A stretch of DNA of 64,000 nucleotides from Taibaiella lutea (GTDB lineage Bacteria; Bacteroidota; Bacteroidia; Chitinophagales; Chitinophagaceae). The stretch lies in contig NZ_VWSH01000003.1 in NCBI RefSeq assembly GCF_008629695.1, positions 186,001-250,000 of the forward strand, given 5' to 3'. Of the stretch, positions 17,260 to 26,605 are shown piece by piece; within the stretch, counting starts at the first letter, position 1; every line of letters starts with the position of its first letter. Both the position numbers and the translations under genes were made by a program. The notes under the pieces were generated by a model. The model was not told the DNA's origin and made no database searches. It saw only the letters and a list, made by a program, of their open reading frames with translations.

Positions 17260-17703
17260 ATGAAAAAAATGAAATTAATGTCATTATTGACAGCCCTGCT
17301 TATCGTATTGGGATACAATAACGGAAATGCACAATTAGTAACTACTAAAAATACTATAACTCGAAATGCGTGTACGCCGGGTTATATTGGTTGCTCTGGT
17401 GCTACTGTAGTTTTAAAACTCGCTACAAGTGGTCAATTTATTATATCTAAAAGCAATTCGTACGAAGCAGCAACAGAGTCTTTTAATTATCCAACAAATT
17501 ATACTAAAATCACAGTAACGTTGAAAAGTCCGAGTGGCATCAATTACACAAGTACAGCTCCTTATTTTCTCCCAACAGTAGTAGGAGAATCAACAATAAT
17601 AAACCTTGGAGCAGACGGAGAAGGTGTCGGCCCTTATACTATCGGTATCTACAAAAATGCAGACAAACAATTCACGTTATCCGTAGGGTATTATGCCTAC
17701 TAA
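17260..17703 (+). CDS. Small secreted protein, array copy 2
   Basis: A 147-residue paralogue of the preceding gene, with a near-identical signal peptide (MKKMKLMSLLTALLIVLGYN). The mature part has NACTPGYIGCSGATVVLKL, then YTKITVTLKSPSG, PYFLPTVVGESTIINLG and ADGEGVGPYTIGIYKNADKQ. The spacer to copy 1 is 30 bases. Copies 2 and 3 are the closest pair by eye. Only two cysteines remain after the signal peptide. Function unknown. Confidence 0.8.
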   Translation: MKKMKLMSLLTALLIVLGYNNGNAQLVTTKNTITRNACTPGYIGCSGATVVLKLATSGQFIISKSNSYEAATESFNYPTNYTKITVTLKSPSGINYTSTAPYFLPTVVGESTIINLGADGEGVGPYTIGIYKNADKQFTLSVGYYAY

Positions 17704-17727
17704 ATATTTACTAACAATTAAAATTTT

Positions 17728-18159
17728 ATGAAAATGAAAAAAATGAAATTATTGTCATTATTGACAGCCGTGCTTATTGCATTAGGATACATTAGTAGTA
17801 ATGCCCTTCCTCCAGAACCATCAGGTGGAAAGAATACAATTACACGAAATGCTTGCTTGCCGGGTTATATAGGCTGTTCGGGAGCTACTGTTATTTTGAA
17901 ACTCACCGGTAGTGGTTCAGGAATTAATTCATATGAAGCAACAACGGAATCTTACAAATACTATGCAGCATATACTAAAATTACAGTAACAGTAGCAGGA
18001 TATACAAGTACGCTTCCTTATTATCTGCCAACAGCCGTAGGAGAATCAACAATCATAAATCTTGGAGGAGATGGAGAAGGTGTCGGCCCTTATACTGTAG
18101 GTATCTATAAAAATGCAGACAAACAATTCACGTTATCCGTAGGATACAATGCTTACTAA
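17728..18159 (+). CDS. Small secreted protein, array copy 3
   Basis: A 143-residue paralogue. The signal peptide MKMKKMKLLSLLTAVLIALG is followed by a short proline-containing linker, NACLPGYIGCSGATVILKL, YTKITVTV (shorter than in copy 2), LPYYLPTAVGESTIINLG and GDGEGVGPYTVGIYKNADKQ. The leader before it, TAACAATTAAAATTTTATG, is the same as before copy 1, so gene and leader were duplicated together. Function unknown. Confidence 0.8.
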   Translation: MKMKKMKLLSLLTAVLIALGYISSNALPPEPSGGKNTITRNACLPGYIGCSGATVILKLTGSGSGINSYEATTESYKYYAAYTKITVTVAGYTSTLPYYLPTAVGESTIINLGGDGEGVGPYTVGIYKNADKQFTLSVGYNAY

Positions 18160-18193
18160 ATATTTTTTACTAACAATTAAAATTTTATAAAAA

Positions 18194-18616
18194 ATGAAGA
18201 AGATGAAATTAATGTCATTGCTCGCTGTTCTTTTCATGCTATTGGGCAATATCGTTTATGCACAAACTAACAATACCATTACTCGATACCCGTGTATACC
18301 AGGATATCAAGGTTGTATTGGCGATTGTGTGACTTTGACACTCTCCACCGTCCCTACTCCGCAATACTATTATTACGTAAATAAATATTGCGGTACTAAC
18401 ACAACTTCTTTTAGTTATGATCCAGCATGTACAAGAATCAAAGTAAAGATAGGGGCATATACCAGCACTGGCATTTACTCCTTACCAACAGCAATTGGAA
18501 CATCAACAATAATAGCCCTTGGAGCAGATGGAGAAGGTGTCGGCCCTTATACTATCACTATCTACAAAAGTGCAAATAACCAATTCAAGTTATCTGTAGG
18601 GAATACTGCCTACTAA
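18194..18616 (+). CDS. Small secreted protein, array copy 4 (six cysteines)
   Basis: A 140-residue paralogue with signal peptide MKKMKLMSLLAVLFMLLG (cleavage near VYAQ). It differs by having extra cysteines: YPCIPGYQGCIGDC near the start, then NKYCGT and PACTRIKV, six in the mature part. The tail ALGADGEGVGPYTITIYKSANNQ keeps the family motif. The leader TAACAATTAAAATTTTATA has lost the upstream ATG present in copies 1 and 3. Function unknown. Confidence 0.8.
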   Translation: MKKMKLMSLLAVLFMLLGNIVYAQTNNTITRYPCIPGYQGCIGDCVTLTLSTVPTPQYYYYVNKYCGTNTTSFSYDPACTRIKVKIGAYTSTGIYSLPTAIGTSTIIALGADGEGVGPYTITIYKSANNQFKLSVGNTAY

Positions 18617-18650
18617 ATATTTTTTTACTAACAATTAAAATTTTATAAAA

Positions 18651-19064
18651 ATGAAAAACTTAAAAATAATATCGTTGCTGGCGGGCCTCCTGTTTTTATT
18701 AGGATTTACTGCAAATGCTCAGAACAACACTTTTTCCAGAAGCTTATGTAATCCTAATTTTCAGGGATGTTCAAATATACCGCTTACGTTAGAGTTACAT
18801 AGTCAAGGTCAATTTCCCATTGCAAACAGTAAGTCAGTTAATGCTCCAAGTAGCGGTGTTACATTCCACACAAGCCTTAAAAGAATCTATATACATTTGG
18901 GAGGATATACAAGCTCAGGCTATTATACTTTACCAACTACTATTGGAGAGGGGGTTATAATAAGTCTTGGAGCAGAAGGCGAAGGTGTTGGCCCTTATAC
19001 TGTGTATATCTACAAAACCGGCAATTACCAATTTTCGGTATCTGTCGGTTATATGGCCTACTAA
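18651..19064 (+). CDS. Small secreted protein, array copy 5 (most diverged)
   Basis: A 137-residue paralogue and the last of the array, with signal peptide MKNLKIISLLAGLLFLLGFT (cleavage near ANAQ). Its cysteine pair is in SLCNPNFQGC and the C-terminal motif reads SLGAEGEGVGPYTVYIYKTG. The central part is the most diverged of the five. It keeps the shared leader and is followed by the only strong terminator of the array, so all five probably form one transcript. Function unknown. Confidence 0.8.
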   Translation: MKNLKIISLLAGLLFLLGFTANAQNNTFSRSLCNPNFQGCSNIPLTLELHSQGQFPIANSKSVNAPSSGVTFHTSLKRIYIHLGGYTSSGYYTLPTTIGEGVIISLGAEGEGVGPYTVYIYKTGNYQFSVSVGYMAY

Positions 19065-19127
19065 ATTTTAGTAACAAAAAGGGCTTTCTTTCAAATTTAC
19101 AAGAAGTACCTTTAACTAAGTTAATTT

Positions 19128-19160
19128 AAAAACGCATCTTTTTCAGGATGCGTTTTTTTA
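19128..19160 (+). terminator. Terminator of the five-gene array
   Basis: AAAAACGCATC pairs with GATGCGTTTTT around an 8-base loop, with a T-run. No comparable hairpin is seen between the five genes. Confidence 0.85.
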
Positions 19161-19294
19161 TAGAGATTTATTATCTGATTAGGTAATAACGAGAACTTTC
19201 AAAAGAGACTATTGGCTTTTACAATATTGCAATTTCATTTCTCATCCAAATTTATCCTTAATTTGCAAAGCTTATTTAAACAACTCCACCTGCT

Positions 19295-21730
19295 TTGCAA
19301 TTCGCCGAAATCATACTTCCTTTAAACCTTCCAAATACACTTACGTATGGCGTTCCAGTGGAATGGCAAGGCAAAATATTGCCAGGCATGCGTGTGGAAG
19401 TCAATTTGGGCAAGAATAAGATGTTCGCCGGCATTGTGGCGTTTTTGCATGATCAAAAACCGGAAGCTTATTCCATAAAACCCATCCGTAATGTAATTGA
19501 TGAAGAACCCGTTGTTTTACCAGTTCAAATGCAGTTCTGGCAATGGGTTTCGCAATATTATTTGTGTAGCATAGGCGAAGTAATGAATGCCGCCTTACCC
19601 GCCCACCTGAAATTGATGAGCGAATCTTTATTGATCTGGAATGAACTGTATGACACGCCGCCATTGGATTTGAGCGATAATGCCTTCATCATTGCGGAAG
19701 CATTGCACATCAGGAAGCAACTGACCATTGGTGAAGTACGGCAATTATTAGAAGGGAAAAATACGTCCAAGGCCATCAATGAATTGTTGGAACTTGAAGT
19801 AGCAACGGTTACGGAAATTCTGGAAGAAAAATACAAAGCTAAAACCGAACGCTTTGTTTTCCTGGAAAAATCTTTTGAAGAAGACGAAGCGAAGCTCAGC
19901 AAGCTTTTTGATGAATTGAAAAAAGCGCCTAAGCAACTGGAATTATTGATGACTTTTTTCCAGATGAAACAACAAAGCGCAGTAGCAGTTCCCGAACTGC
20001 TGAAAAAAGCTAAAGCTACTTCTTCACAGTTGAATACATTAGTGGAAAAGGGTGTTTTGAGGTTGGAATCTATTGCCCTGGACAGATTGGCCCTTTTGGA
20101 AGAAAAAAAGATTGCTTTTGAATTAAATACGCATCAGCAGGAAGCATTTGAGAAAATAAAAGAAGACTGGCAGAAACATAAAGTAGCGCTGCTTCATGGA
20201 GTAACGGGCAGCGGCAAAACTTTAATATATGTTCAATTAATTAAAGAAGCCATTGCCAACGGCAAACAAGCATTATTCTTATTACCCGAAATAGCTTTAA
20301 CCACGCAGGTTGTGAGCCGTTTACGTGCTTATTTTGGTGATGAATTAGGGGTTTACCATTCCAGGTTTACCAATAATGAACGTGTAGAAATATGGAATAA
20401 AGTAAAAGAAGGAAAGTATAAAGCTATTATTGGTCCGCGTTCTGCCGTCTGGCTGCCTTTTCAACATCTGGAAACAATTATTGTAGATGAAGAACACGAC
20501 AATTCTTTCAAGCAGTACGAACCTTCACCGCGCTTCCATGCGCGCGATGCGGCTATATATTTAAGTACGCTGCATGATGCAAAAGTACTGCTGGGTTCTG
20601 CTACCCCATCGCTGGAAAGTGCTTATAACGCTCAGAAAGGAAAATATGCTTACATCCAGCTCAATAAAAGATATGGAGACGTTGCTATGCCGCTTGTAGA
20701 AATAGTTTCAGCAAAAAATACCCAAGCTGCGCTTTCCAATATCCTTACTTTAAATTTATTGGAAAAGATAACCGAGACATTGGCTTTAGGTAAACAGGTT
20801 ATTTTATTCCAGAACAAACGCGGTTATGCACCATTTCTGATTTGCGGTTCTTGCGGTTGGGTGGCGCATTGCAAGTATTGTGATGTTTCATTGACTTACC
20901 ATAAAGCAACTGACAGATTACATTGTCATTATTGCGGTTCGCAATCGGCCGTATTTAAACATTGCCCGCAATGTGGCAATATGAAAATTGTGGCAAAAAG
21001 TTTTGGTACTGAAAAGATAGAAGAAGAATTACAGAGAATTTTTCCGAAAGTGAAAACTGCGCGGTTAGATTGGGACAGCGTAAAAGGTAAAAACAAATTA
21101 TCTCAGCTAATCGAAGATTTCACCAAAGGACGTATTGACATTTTAGTGGGCACCCAAATGGTAGTAAAAGGCCTGGATTTTGAAAATGTAGGATTGGTGG
21201 GCATTTTAAGTGCAGATAGCCTGTTGAGCTATCCTGACTTCAGAGTAAACGAAAGAGGCTTTCAATTAATGGAGCAGGTAAGCGGAAGAGCCGGACGGGC
21301 TGATGGAAAAGGACAGGTAATTATTCAGACGTTCAATATGCAGCATCCTGTTTTGCAATGGGTAAAAGATCATGATTTCCGTTCGTTTTACCACATTGAA
21401 TCCGGTAGCAGGCAGCAATTTGGTTATCCTCCGTTTTCAAGAATGATTAAACTGACCATAAAGCACAGGGAAATTAAGAAAGCAGAGCAAGGTGCGCAGC
21501 AATTGGCAGAAGAATTGAAAAAAATTAAAAATATACATATTCAAGGCCCTGCAGAAGCATTGGTTTCGAGGGTGCGTAATTATTATATCCAGGAAATCTG
21601 GCTTAAATTACCAAATGATCCCGCTTTTCTCCAACATACAAAAGGGATGATTGCCATAGCAATGAATGCGACAATGCAAAAACGCGGCAACTCAGCATTG
21701 CAGATTGCCGCTGACGTAGATCCATATTAA
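19295..21730 (+). CDS. priA: Primosomal protein N' (PriA helicase)
   Basis: An 811-residue superfamily 2 helicase that restarts stalled replication forks. It has an N-terminal 3'-end-binding domain (FAEIILPL.LPNTLTYGVP), Walker A GVTGSGKT (302-309), DEEH (398-401), the zinc-binding cysteine cluster CGSCGWVAHCKYC...CHYCG...CPQCG (about 515-560), and the helicase motifs GTQMVVKGLDF and QVSGRAGR. The start is TTG 19295: no in-frame ATG exists until about residue 32, well inside the conserved N-terminal domain. A near-consensus -7 element TTAATTTG (19258-19265) lies just upstream. Confidence 0.96.
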   Translation: MQFAEIILPLNLPNTLTYGVPVEWQGKILPGMRVEVNLGKNKMFAGIVAFLHDQKPEAYSIKPIRNVIDEEPVVLPVQMQFWQWVSQYYLCSIGEVMNAALPAHLKLMSESLLIWNELYDTPPLDLSDNAFIIAEALHIRKQLTIGEVRQLLEGKNTSKAINELLELEVATVTEILEEKYKAKTERFVFLEKSFEEDEAKLSKLFDELKKAPKQLELLMTFFQMKQQSAVAVPELLKKAKATSSQLNTLVEKGVLRLESIALDRLALLEEKKIAFELNTHQQEAFEKIKEDWQKHKVALLHGVTGSGKTLIYVQLIKEAIANGKQALFLLPEIALTTQVVSRLRAYFGDELGVYHSRFTNNERVEIWNKVKEGKYKAIIGPRSAVWLPFQHLETIIVDEEHDNSFKQYEPSPRFHARDAAIYLSTLHDAKVLLGSATPSLESAYNAQKGKYAYIQLNKRYGDVAMPLVEIVSAKNTQAALSNILTLNLLEKITETLALGKQVILFQNKRGYAPFLICGSCGWVAHCKYCDVSLTYHKATDRLHCHYCGSQSAVFKHCPQCGNMKIVAKSFGTEKIEEELQRIFPKVKTARLDWDSVKGKNKLSQLIEDFTKGRIDILVGTQMVVKGLDFENVGLVGILSADSLLSYPDFRVNERGFQLMEQVSGRAGRADGKGQVIIQTFNMQHPVLQWVKDHDFRSFYHIESGSRQQFGYPPFSRMIKLTIKHREIKKAEQGAQQLAEELKKIKNIHIQGPAEALVSRVRNYYIQEIWLKLPNDPAFLQHTKGMIAIAMNATMQKRGNSALQIAADVDPY

Positions 21731-21859
21731 GCTGTGTTTTATTGCATGACATTAAGAATATATATCATTTTATTAAAAATATTCTGCGATGTATCAAAAT
21801 ATAAATAATGCAGCGTATCTTCGCTTTTATAAAACCATTAACACTAATAATTTTTAATC

Positions 21860-23197
21860 ATGAAAAAAAACTTACACATTCTCTCGTGTAGTGCACTTGT
21901 GTGCTTCAGCCTCATCACCTCAAAACTTACCGCCCAGACCATAAACATGACAGAAGGCACCATGGACATTGTCTCCGGTAATAGTCCTGTCTGTAACGAC
22001 GGAACGTACTCATTGGAAAATAACTACATCAGGGCATTTAAGATTTCAGATTATGTTAGTTGTACTACTTTTCATGTAGATTCAGTACATTTCGGTGTTG
22101 ATCAGTCTGCAAGTTTTAACGGCAGCCAATTACTTGATATTAACCTGTATTCACTTCCGGCAGGCAGTGCGTTAACTTATGCCAACCTTACTTTCATTGA
22201 TGCTTTCAATGGTAGCCTGAATGATATTGCTGCTCCTGAAATTGAAAATGTCCCGTTTTCAACTGATGTCAGCGGAGCAAATTCATTAGTAGTAGAAATT
22301 GCATCACCTGACGGGTCATTCGATCATATCTTTTTAATGGGCTCTAACACTTCGGCTCAAACCAAGCCTTCTTATATGAATGCAAGTGCCTGTAATATAC
22401 TTGACATAACAGACATCAGTACTTTGGGCTTACCAACCGCAGTAAGTTTGGCTATAAGTGTATATGGCCATGCACTTGATATTCCAAAACCGGACACATT
22501 TACAACAGGTAAAAACATTGTTTGCAACGGAGAAGTCGTAACCTATACAGTTCCGTCCGTAACAGGCGTCACTTATAACTGGACGTATTCAGGTACAGGC
22601 GTTAGTATTACCGGTACTGGTAATTCCGTAAGCGTAGGTTTTTCAGCAACGGCGACTTCAGGGGTTCTGTCAGTTACCGCAAGCAATGGCGGGCTTACGT
22701 CATCTCCACGCTCATTGACTATAACGGTTAACCCGATACCTGCTCCAAGCATATCAAGAGCCGGCGACGTTTTAACTTCTTCCATACCTACCAATTGTAC
22801 CTGGTACAGAAATAATATAGCTATTACAGGTGCTAACAGCAGCACTTATACTATGACGCAAAACGGAAGTTATTTCGTAAAAGTAACACAAAACGGTTGC
22901 AGCGGAAATTCTGACACAGTACAAGTTACAGATATTAGTACGGGTACAGGTGTGAACGATATTAATCTTAATAATATCGGATTGGTTGTATCACCAAATC
23001 CTACAACAGACATCTTAAATATCCAAAGCAAAATTGCTGTAAATGCAAGTGTTTTTAGTGCTGACGGTAAAATGATATTATCTGTAAAAAATGCCAAAAA
23101 GATAGACATGCGTAGCTTTAATTCAGGGCTTTACTATGTACTATTTACAACAGAAAATGGAATGCAGTTGAAAAGAGAAAAGATTGTGAAACTATAA
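21860..23197 (+). CDS. Secreted Ig/PKD-like protein with T9SS type A sorting domain
   Basis: A 445-residue protein with a signal peptide (about 1-25, cleavage near LTAQ). The N-terminal about 190-residue beta domain is unrecognised (it contains a DSVHFGV phrase). Next comes a PKD/Ig-like domain (VCNGEVVTYTVPSVTGVTYNW..), an Ig-like module ending TQNGCSGNSDTVQV, and a type A sorting domain (LVVSPNPTTDILNIQS, SADGKMILSV, SGLYYVLF). The protein is probably exported to the surface; its binding partner is unknown. It is followed by a strong terminator. Confidence 0.85.
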   Translation: MKKNLHILSCSALVCFSLITSKLTAQTINMTEGTMDIVSGNSPVCNDGTYSLENNYIRAFKISDYVSCTTFHVDSVHFGVDQSASFNGSQLLDINLYSLPAGSALTYANLTFIDAFNGSLNDIAAPEIENVPFSTDVSGANSLVVEIASPDGSFDHIFLMGSNTSAQTKPSYMNASACNILDITDISTLGLPTAVSLAISVYGHALDIPKPDTFTTGKNIVCNGEVVTYTVPSVTGVTYNWTYSGTGVSITGTGNSVSVGFSATATSGVLSVTASNGGLTSSPRSLTITVNPIPAPSISRAGDVLTSSIPTNCTWYRNNIAITGANSSTYTMTQNGSYFVKVTQNGCSGNSDTVQVTDISTGTGVNDINLNNIGLVVSPNPTTDILNIQSKIAVNASVFSADGKMILSVKNAKKIDMRSFNSGLYYVLFTTENGMQLKREKIVKL

Positions 23198-23219
23198 TAA
23201 CCTCTTTCCTTAAATAAAG

Positions 23220-23256
23220 AAAAATGCCTGTTGAACTTATCAACAGGCATTTTTTA
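23220..23256. terminator. Terminator
   Basis: AAAATGCCTGTTGA pairs with TCAACAGGCATTTT around a 5-base loop, plus T-run. It lies after the T9SS cargo gene and 138 bases beyond the end of the convergent permease gene. Confidence 0.85.
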
Positions 23257-23393
23257 TATCCGTTTACTTTTGAAAATGTTACGGGCATTCAGAACTGAAA
23301 AGTACGCCTTTAAGAAATACAAGCTTTCTAAATTAATCGAATTGCGAAGGAGGATTCATGACTTTTGGAACGCAACAATTACCAATGTGACAC

Positions 23394-24146
23394 TTACAGC
23401 ATCAACATCGTAATTACATAATCGGCAAAAAGAATCATAATACAACTTACAATAACGGAAGTGGTGGAAGAACGACCGATTTCCAAAGCACCGCCCTCTA
23501 CATTATATCCGTAATAAGAAGGAACGGTGGCAATAATGAATGCAAATGTAAAAGCCTTTACCATTGCCACTGCAATGCCAAATGCTTTAAACCCATCAAT
23601 CAAACCGTAAGAATATTGCTGGCTTGACATAATGCCTGTAAAAACACCTGTGAAAAAGCCTCCGGCAATACTAAGCGTGATAGCCAGCACAATTAAACAA
23701 GGAATCATTATTAATGCTGCTATGATCTTTGGTAATATCAGATAAGATTTGGTATTGATACCCATTATTTCCAAAGCATCAATTTGTTCGCTTACGCGCA
23801 TATTTCCCAGTTCGGAAGCTATCTTGGAACCTACTACACCTGCCAACACAATACAGATGATTGTCGGTGACAATTCAAGAATTACGGAATCTCGTACCAC
23901 CTGCGCCATTACATATTTCGGGATGATAGGACTGATTAATTGATATGCAGTCTGAACAGTCATTACCGCTCCTAAAAAGACAGAAATTATAATAACAATA
24001 GGCAAAGAACGAATGCCAATGTCCATGCATTGGTTCATAAATTCTTTCCAATAAACTTTTCCGTTCTCAGGTTTTGTAAACATACCTTTCAACAACAAGG
24101 TATATTTACCCAAATGCTGCAAGAACTTGGTTAACATTTTTAGCAT
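23394..24146 (-). CDS. mlaE: MlaE-type ABC transporter permease, orphan
   Basis: A 250-residue permease of the MlaE/YrbE family, the membrane part of the phospholipid transport system that maintains outer-membrane lipid asymmetry. It has five to six membrane segments, with the family phrases QTAYQL, VLAGVVGSKIASELGNMRVSEQIDALE and the end VSCIMILFADYVITM. I start at ATG 24146. A longer frame back to 24179 would begin inside the secY terminator hairpin, so it is unlikely. The partner ATPase (MlaF) and MCE protein (MlaD), usually in the same operon, are not adjacent. Confidence 0.88.
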   Translation of the reverse strand: MLKMLTKFLQHLGKYTLLLKGMFTKPENGKVYWKEFMNQCMDIGIRSLPIVIIISVFLGAVMTVQTAYQLISPIIPKYVMAQVVRDSVILELSPTIICIVLAGVVGSKIASELGNMRVSEQIDALEIMGINTKSYLILPKIIAALIMIPCLIVLAITLSIAGGFFTGVFTGIMSSQQYSYGLIDGFKAFGIAVAMVKAFTFAFIIATVPSYYGYNVEGGALEIGRSSTTSVIVSCIMILFADYVITMLML

Positions 24147-24165
24147 AGCGATACAAATATAACCG

Positions 24166-24196
24166 AAAAAGCACCTCAAAGTTGAGGTGCTTTTTA
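24166..24196 (-). terminator. Terminator after secY
   Basis: A 14-bp stem, AAAAAGCACCTCAA with TTGAGGTGCTTTTT, around a 2-base loop. It ends the ribosomal protein cluster and separates it from mlaE. Confidence 0.85.
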
Positions 24197-24212
24197 AAAT
24201 TTTATAATCTTA

Positions 24213-25550
24213 TTAAACAGTCGCTGGTTGACGGCCTGATATTCTTCCGGTTTTCATCAAACCATCATAATGACGCATCAATAAATGACTTTCAATTTGT
24301 TGCAATGTGTCAAGGATTACACCTACACCAATTAACATGGATGTACCGCCAAAGAAAGCAGAAAAACCACTTGTAACACCGCAAAGCGCGGCAATACCCG
24401 GCAGAATACCTGCGATGGCAAGGAATACAGCGCCAGGCAAAGTAATTCTATCCATGATAGCTCCGATATAATCCGCAGTTGGCTGACCCGGCTTAATACC
24501 AGGAATAAAACTGTTATTACGTTTTAAGTTCTCCGCCATTTCAGTCGGATTGAATATCAATGCAGTGTAGAAGTAAGTAAATGCAATTACCAGTACGGCA
24601 TAGATAACATTATACCACAAAGAAGTATGGTCGGATAAAGAACGCATGAAATCATTAGGAGCGCCGTCATTACCTGTAGCAAAACCGGCAATCATTGCAG
24701 GAATAAACATTAATGCCTGAGCAAAGATGATTGGCATTACACCTGCAGAGTTTACTTTCAATGGAATAAAGTTGCGGGAACCGCCACCAATTTCTTTAGC
24801 AGCATTTGTACCTACTATTCTACGTGCATAGTTCAATGGAATACGGCGCACACCTTGTGTAAGCAATACCAGACCAATGATTACAGCAACGAATATGGCA
24901 AGCTCTACCAGGAAGAACAATAATTTATCTGTTTGTTGCTTAGAGGTAAATTCTTCTACCAAAGAGTGTGGCAAACGTGCAAGAATACCAACCATGATAA
25001 TGATAGAAGTACCGTTACCAATACCTTTATCCGTCATTTTTTCACCAAGATACATTACAAACAATGTACCTGCAGTCAATACAATGATAGTGGAAACATA
25101 GAAAAACAAACCATCGTTAACTATAGCGCCTCTTGCAGCAGGCCCGCGAAGGTAAGCAATGTAGGCACTTGCCTGGAAAATGGTAACCAAAATAGTTATG
25201 TAACGCGTGTATTGGGTAATTTTATTACGTCCGCTTTCTTCTTTTTGCATTTTGGCAAACTGCGGTATAACGATACCTGCCAATTGCATAAAGATCGAAG
25301 CAGAAATATAAGGCATTACCCCCAACGCAAAGATAGAGGCATTACTAAATGCCCCACCTGCAAACATATTGATCAATCCCAACAATCCTTCCTGATTCTG
25401 GTTTTGATTTAATGCAATAGGATTAATGCCCGGCAAAACGATGTAGCAACCCACACGATATACTAAGATTAAACCAAGCGTAAACAGAATACGCTTACGA
25501 AGCTCTTCAATGCTCCAGATGTTCTTCAGTGTTTCAATAAGTTTCTTCAC
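24213..25550 (-). CDS. secY: Protein translocase subunit SecY
   Basis: 445 residues with ten predicted membrane helices; the pore of the Sec translocon in the inner membrane. Typical regions are LGVMPYISASIFMQL, GNGTSIIIMVGI (SecY signature 2 region) and TEMAENLKRNNSFIPGIKPG. It is the last gene of the minus-strand ribosomal cluster, 137 bases after rplO and followed by a terminator. map, infA, rpmJ, rpsM, rpsK, rpsD, rpoA and rplQ, which often follow in Bacteroidota, are absent here. Confidence 0.97.
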   Translation of the reverse strand: MKKLIETLKNIWSIEELRKRILFTLGLILVYRVGCYIVLPGINPIALNQNQNQEGLLGLINMFAGGAFSNASIFALGVMPYISASIFMQLAGIVIPQFAKMQKEESGRNKITQYTRYITILVTIFQASAYIAYLRGPAARGAIVNDGLFFYVSTIIVLTAGTLFVMYLGEKMTDKGIGNGTSIIIMVGILARLPHSLVEEFTSKQQTDKLLFFLVELAIFVAVIIGLVLLTQGVRRIPLNYARRIVGTNAAKEIGGGSRNFIPLKVNSAGVMPIIFAQALMFIPAMIAGFATGNDGAPNDFMRSLSDHTSLWYNVIYAVLVIAFTYFYTALIFNPTEMAENLKRNNSFIPGIKPGQPTADYIGAIMDRITLPGAVFLAIAGILPGIAALCGVTSGFSAFFGGTSMLIGVGVILDTLQQIESHLLMRHYDGLMKTGRISGRQPATV

Positions 25551-25687
25551 AAAAACTGTATATTTTTTTTAAATAGGTTGCGAATAAACGACAAAAGACG
25601 CATTTTACCAAATCTTTAATAAAGATAATCTTAATTAAAGCAAATTTTGTAAAAAGCGTCTTTTGAAATTATTAAATACCCGTTCGA

Positions 25688-26134
25688 TTATAGTAATTCA
25701 ACAGTACCTCCGGCAGCTTCTACAGCAGCTTTTGCTTTTTCACTGATTGCATTTACTTTAATAGTTACTTTATTCTTAATTTCTCCTGTAGCCAATACTT
25801 TTACAAGATCAGTACGGTTAATCAAGCCATTAATGTAAAGATTATCTAATGAAAATTCAGTCATTGCATATTTTTCAACATAGTAATCAATCTGACCAAG
25901 GTTGAACGCTGTGTATTCAACACGATTTCTGTTTTTGAAACCACGTTTTGGCATACGGCGTTGAATTGGCATCTGACCACCTTCATGACCTTTCTTGGAT
26001 TGATAACCGGTACGTGCCTGCTGACCTTTGTTACCTTTACCGGCTGTTACGCCATGTCCACTACCTTCACCGCGACCAACGCGTTTTTGGTGATGTGTTG
26101 CTCCTTCTGCCGGCTTTAAATTGTGTAATTCCAT
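25688..26134 (-). CDS. rplO: 50S ribosomal protein L15
   Basis: 148 residues. The glycine- and basic-rich N-terminus (LKPAEGATHHQKRVGRGEGS, then GHGVTAGKGNKGQQAR) and the C-terminal EKAKAAVEAAGGTVELL are diagnostic. It is a late-assembly protein of the large subunit. A 143-base spacer separates it from rpmD, long for this cluster in most bacteria. Confidence 0.97.
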   Translation of the reverse strand: MELHNLKPAEGATHHQKRVGRGEGSGHGVTAGKGNKGQQARTGYQSKKGHEGGQMPIQRRMPKRGFKNRNRVEYTAFNLGQIDYYVEKYAMTEFSLDNLYINGLINRTDLVKVLATGEIKNKVTIKVNAISEKAKAAVEAAGGTVELL

Positions 26135-26277
26135 TGTTATGTTGTTTTTGGACTTGCGCGGGTATTCATTCCCGCTCGCGTTAATAATTAGTTGTTATTA
26201 GTGCTGTATTACCAATGATTTTACGGTTGAATTGTTATAAGACAATTGAACAATTAAGCCATTTAATAATCAACAAT

Positions 26278-26460
26278 TTATTTTACTTCTTCAACCTTCA
26301 CCAGGTGAAGTACTTTAGTTACCATGCCTTTGATTTGTTCGGTAGCTTCGTGTTCTACTGAAGAATTCATTTTGCGTAAACCTAAAGCTTTCAAAGTACG
26401 TTTTTGACGCTCAGAACGGTCAATACCACTCTTTACTTGCGTTACTTTAATTTTAGACAT
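26278..26460 (-). CDS. rpmD: 50S ribosomal protein L30
   Basis: 60 residues, the usual short bacterial form: KIKVTQVKSGIDRSERQKRT, then LKALGLRKMNSSVEHEAT and a C-terminal VTKVLHLVKVEEV. It lies between rpsE and rplO, the standard spc order. Confidence 0.97.
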   Translation of the reverse strand: MSKIKVTQVKSGIDRSERQKRTLKALGLRKMNSSVEHEATEQIKGMVTKVLHLVKVEEVK

Positions 26461-26605
26461 TTTATTTAGATTTGAGATTAGATGTCAGATATTAGATGTT
26501 ATACATTAGAAATTGGATTCCCTGATATTAAAATCTGAATATTGAAATCTGAATCGTTAATAATATTGTTAGTAGAAAAACTATCAACTAATCGCTATCG
26601 ACTAA

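Noticed and set aside
23231-23413. 60-codon plus-strand frame after the T9SS cargo gene
   Set aside because: It begins inside a terminator hairpin and shows no conserved features; it also overlaps the convergent mlaE end.
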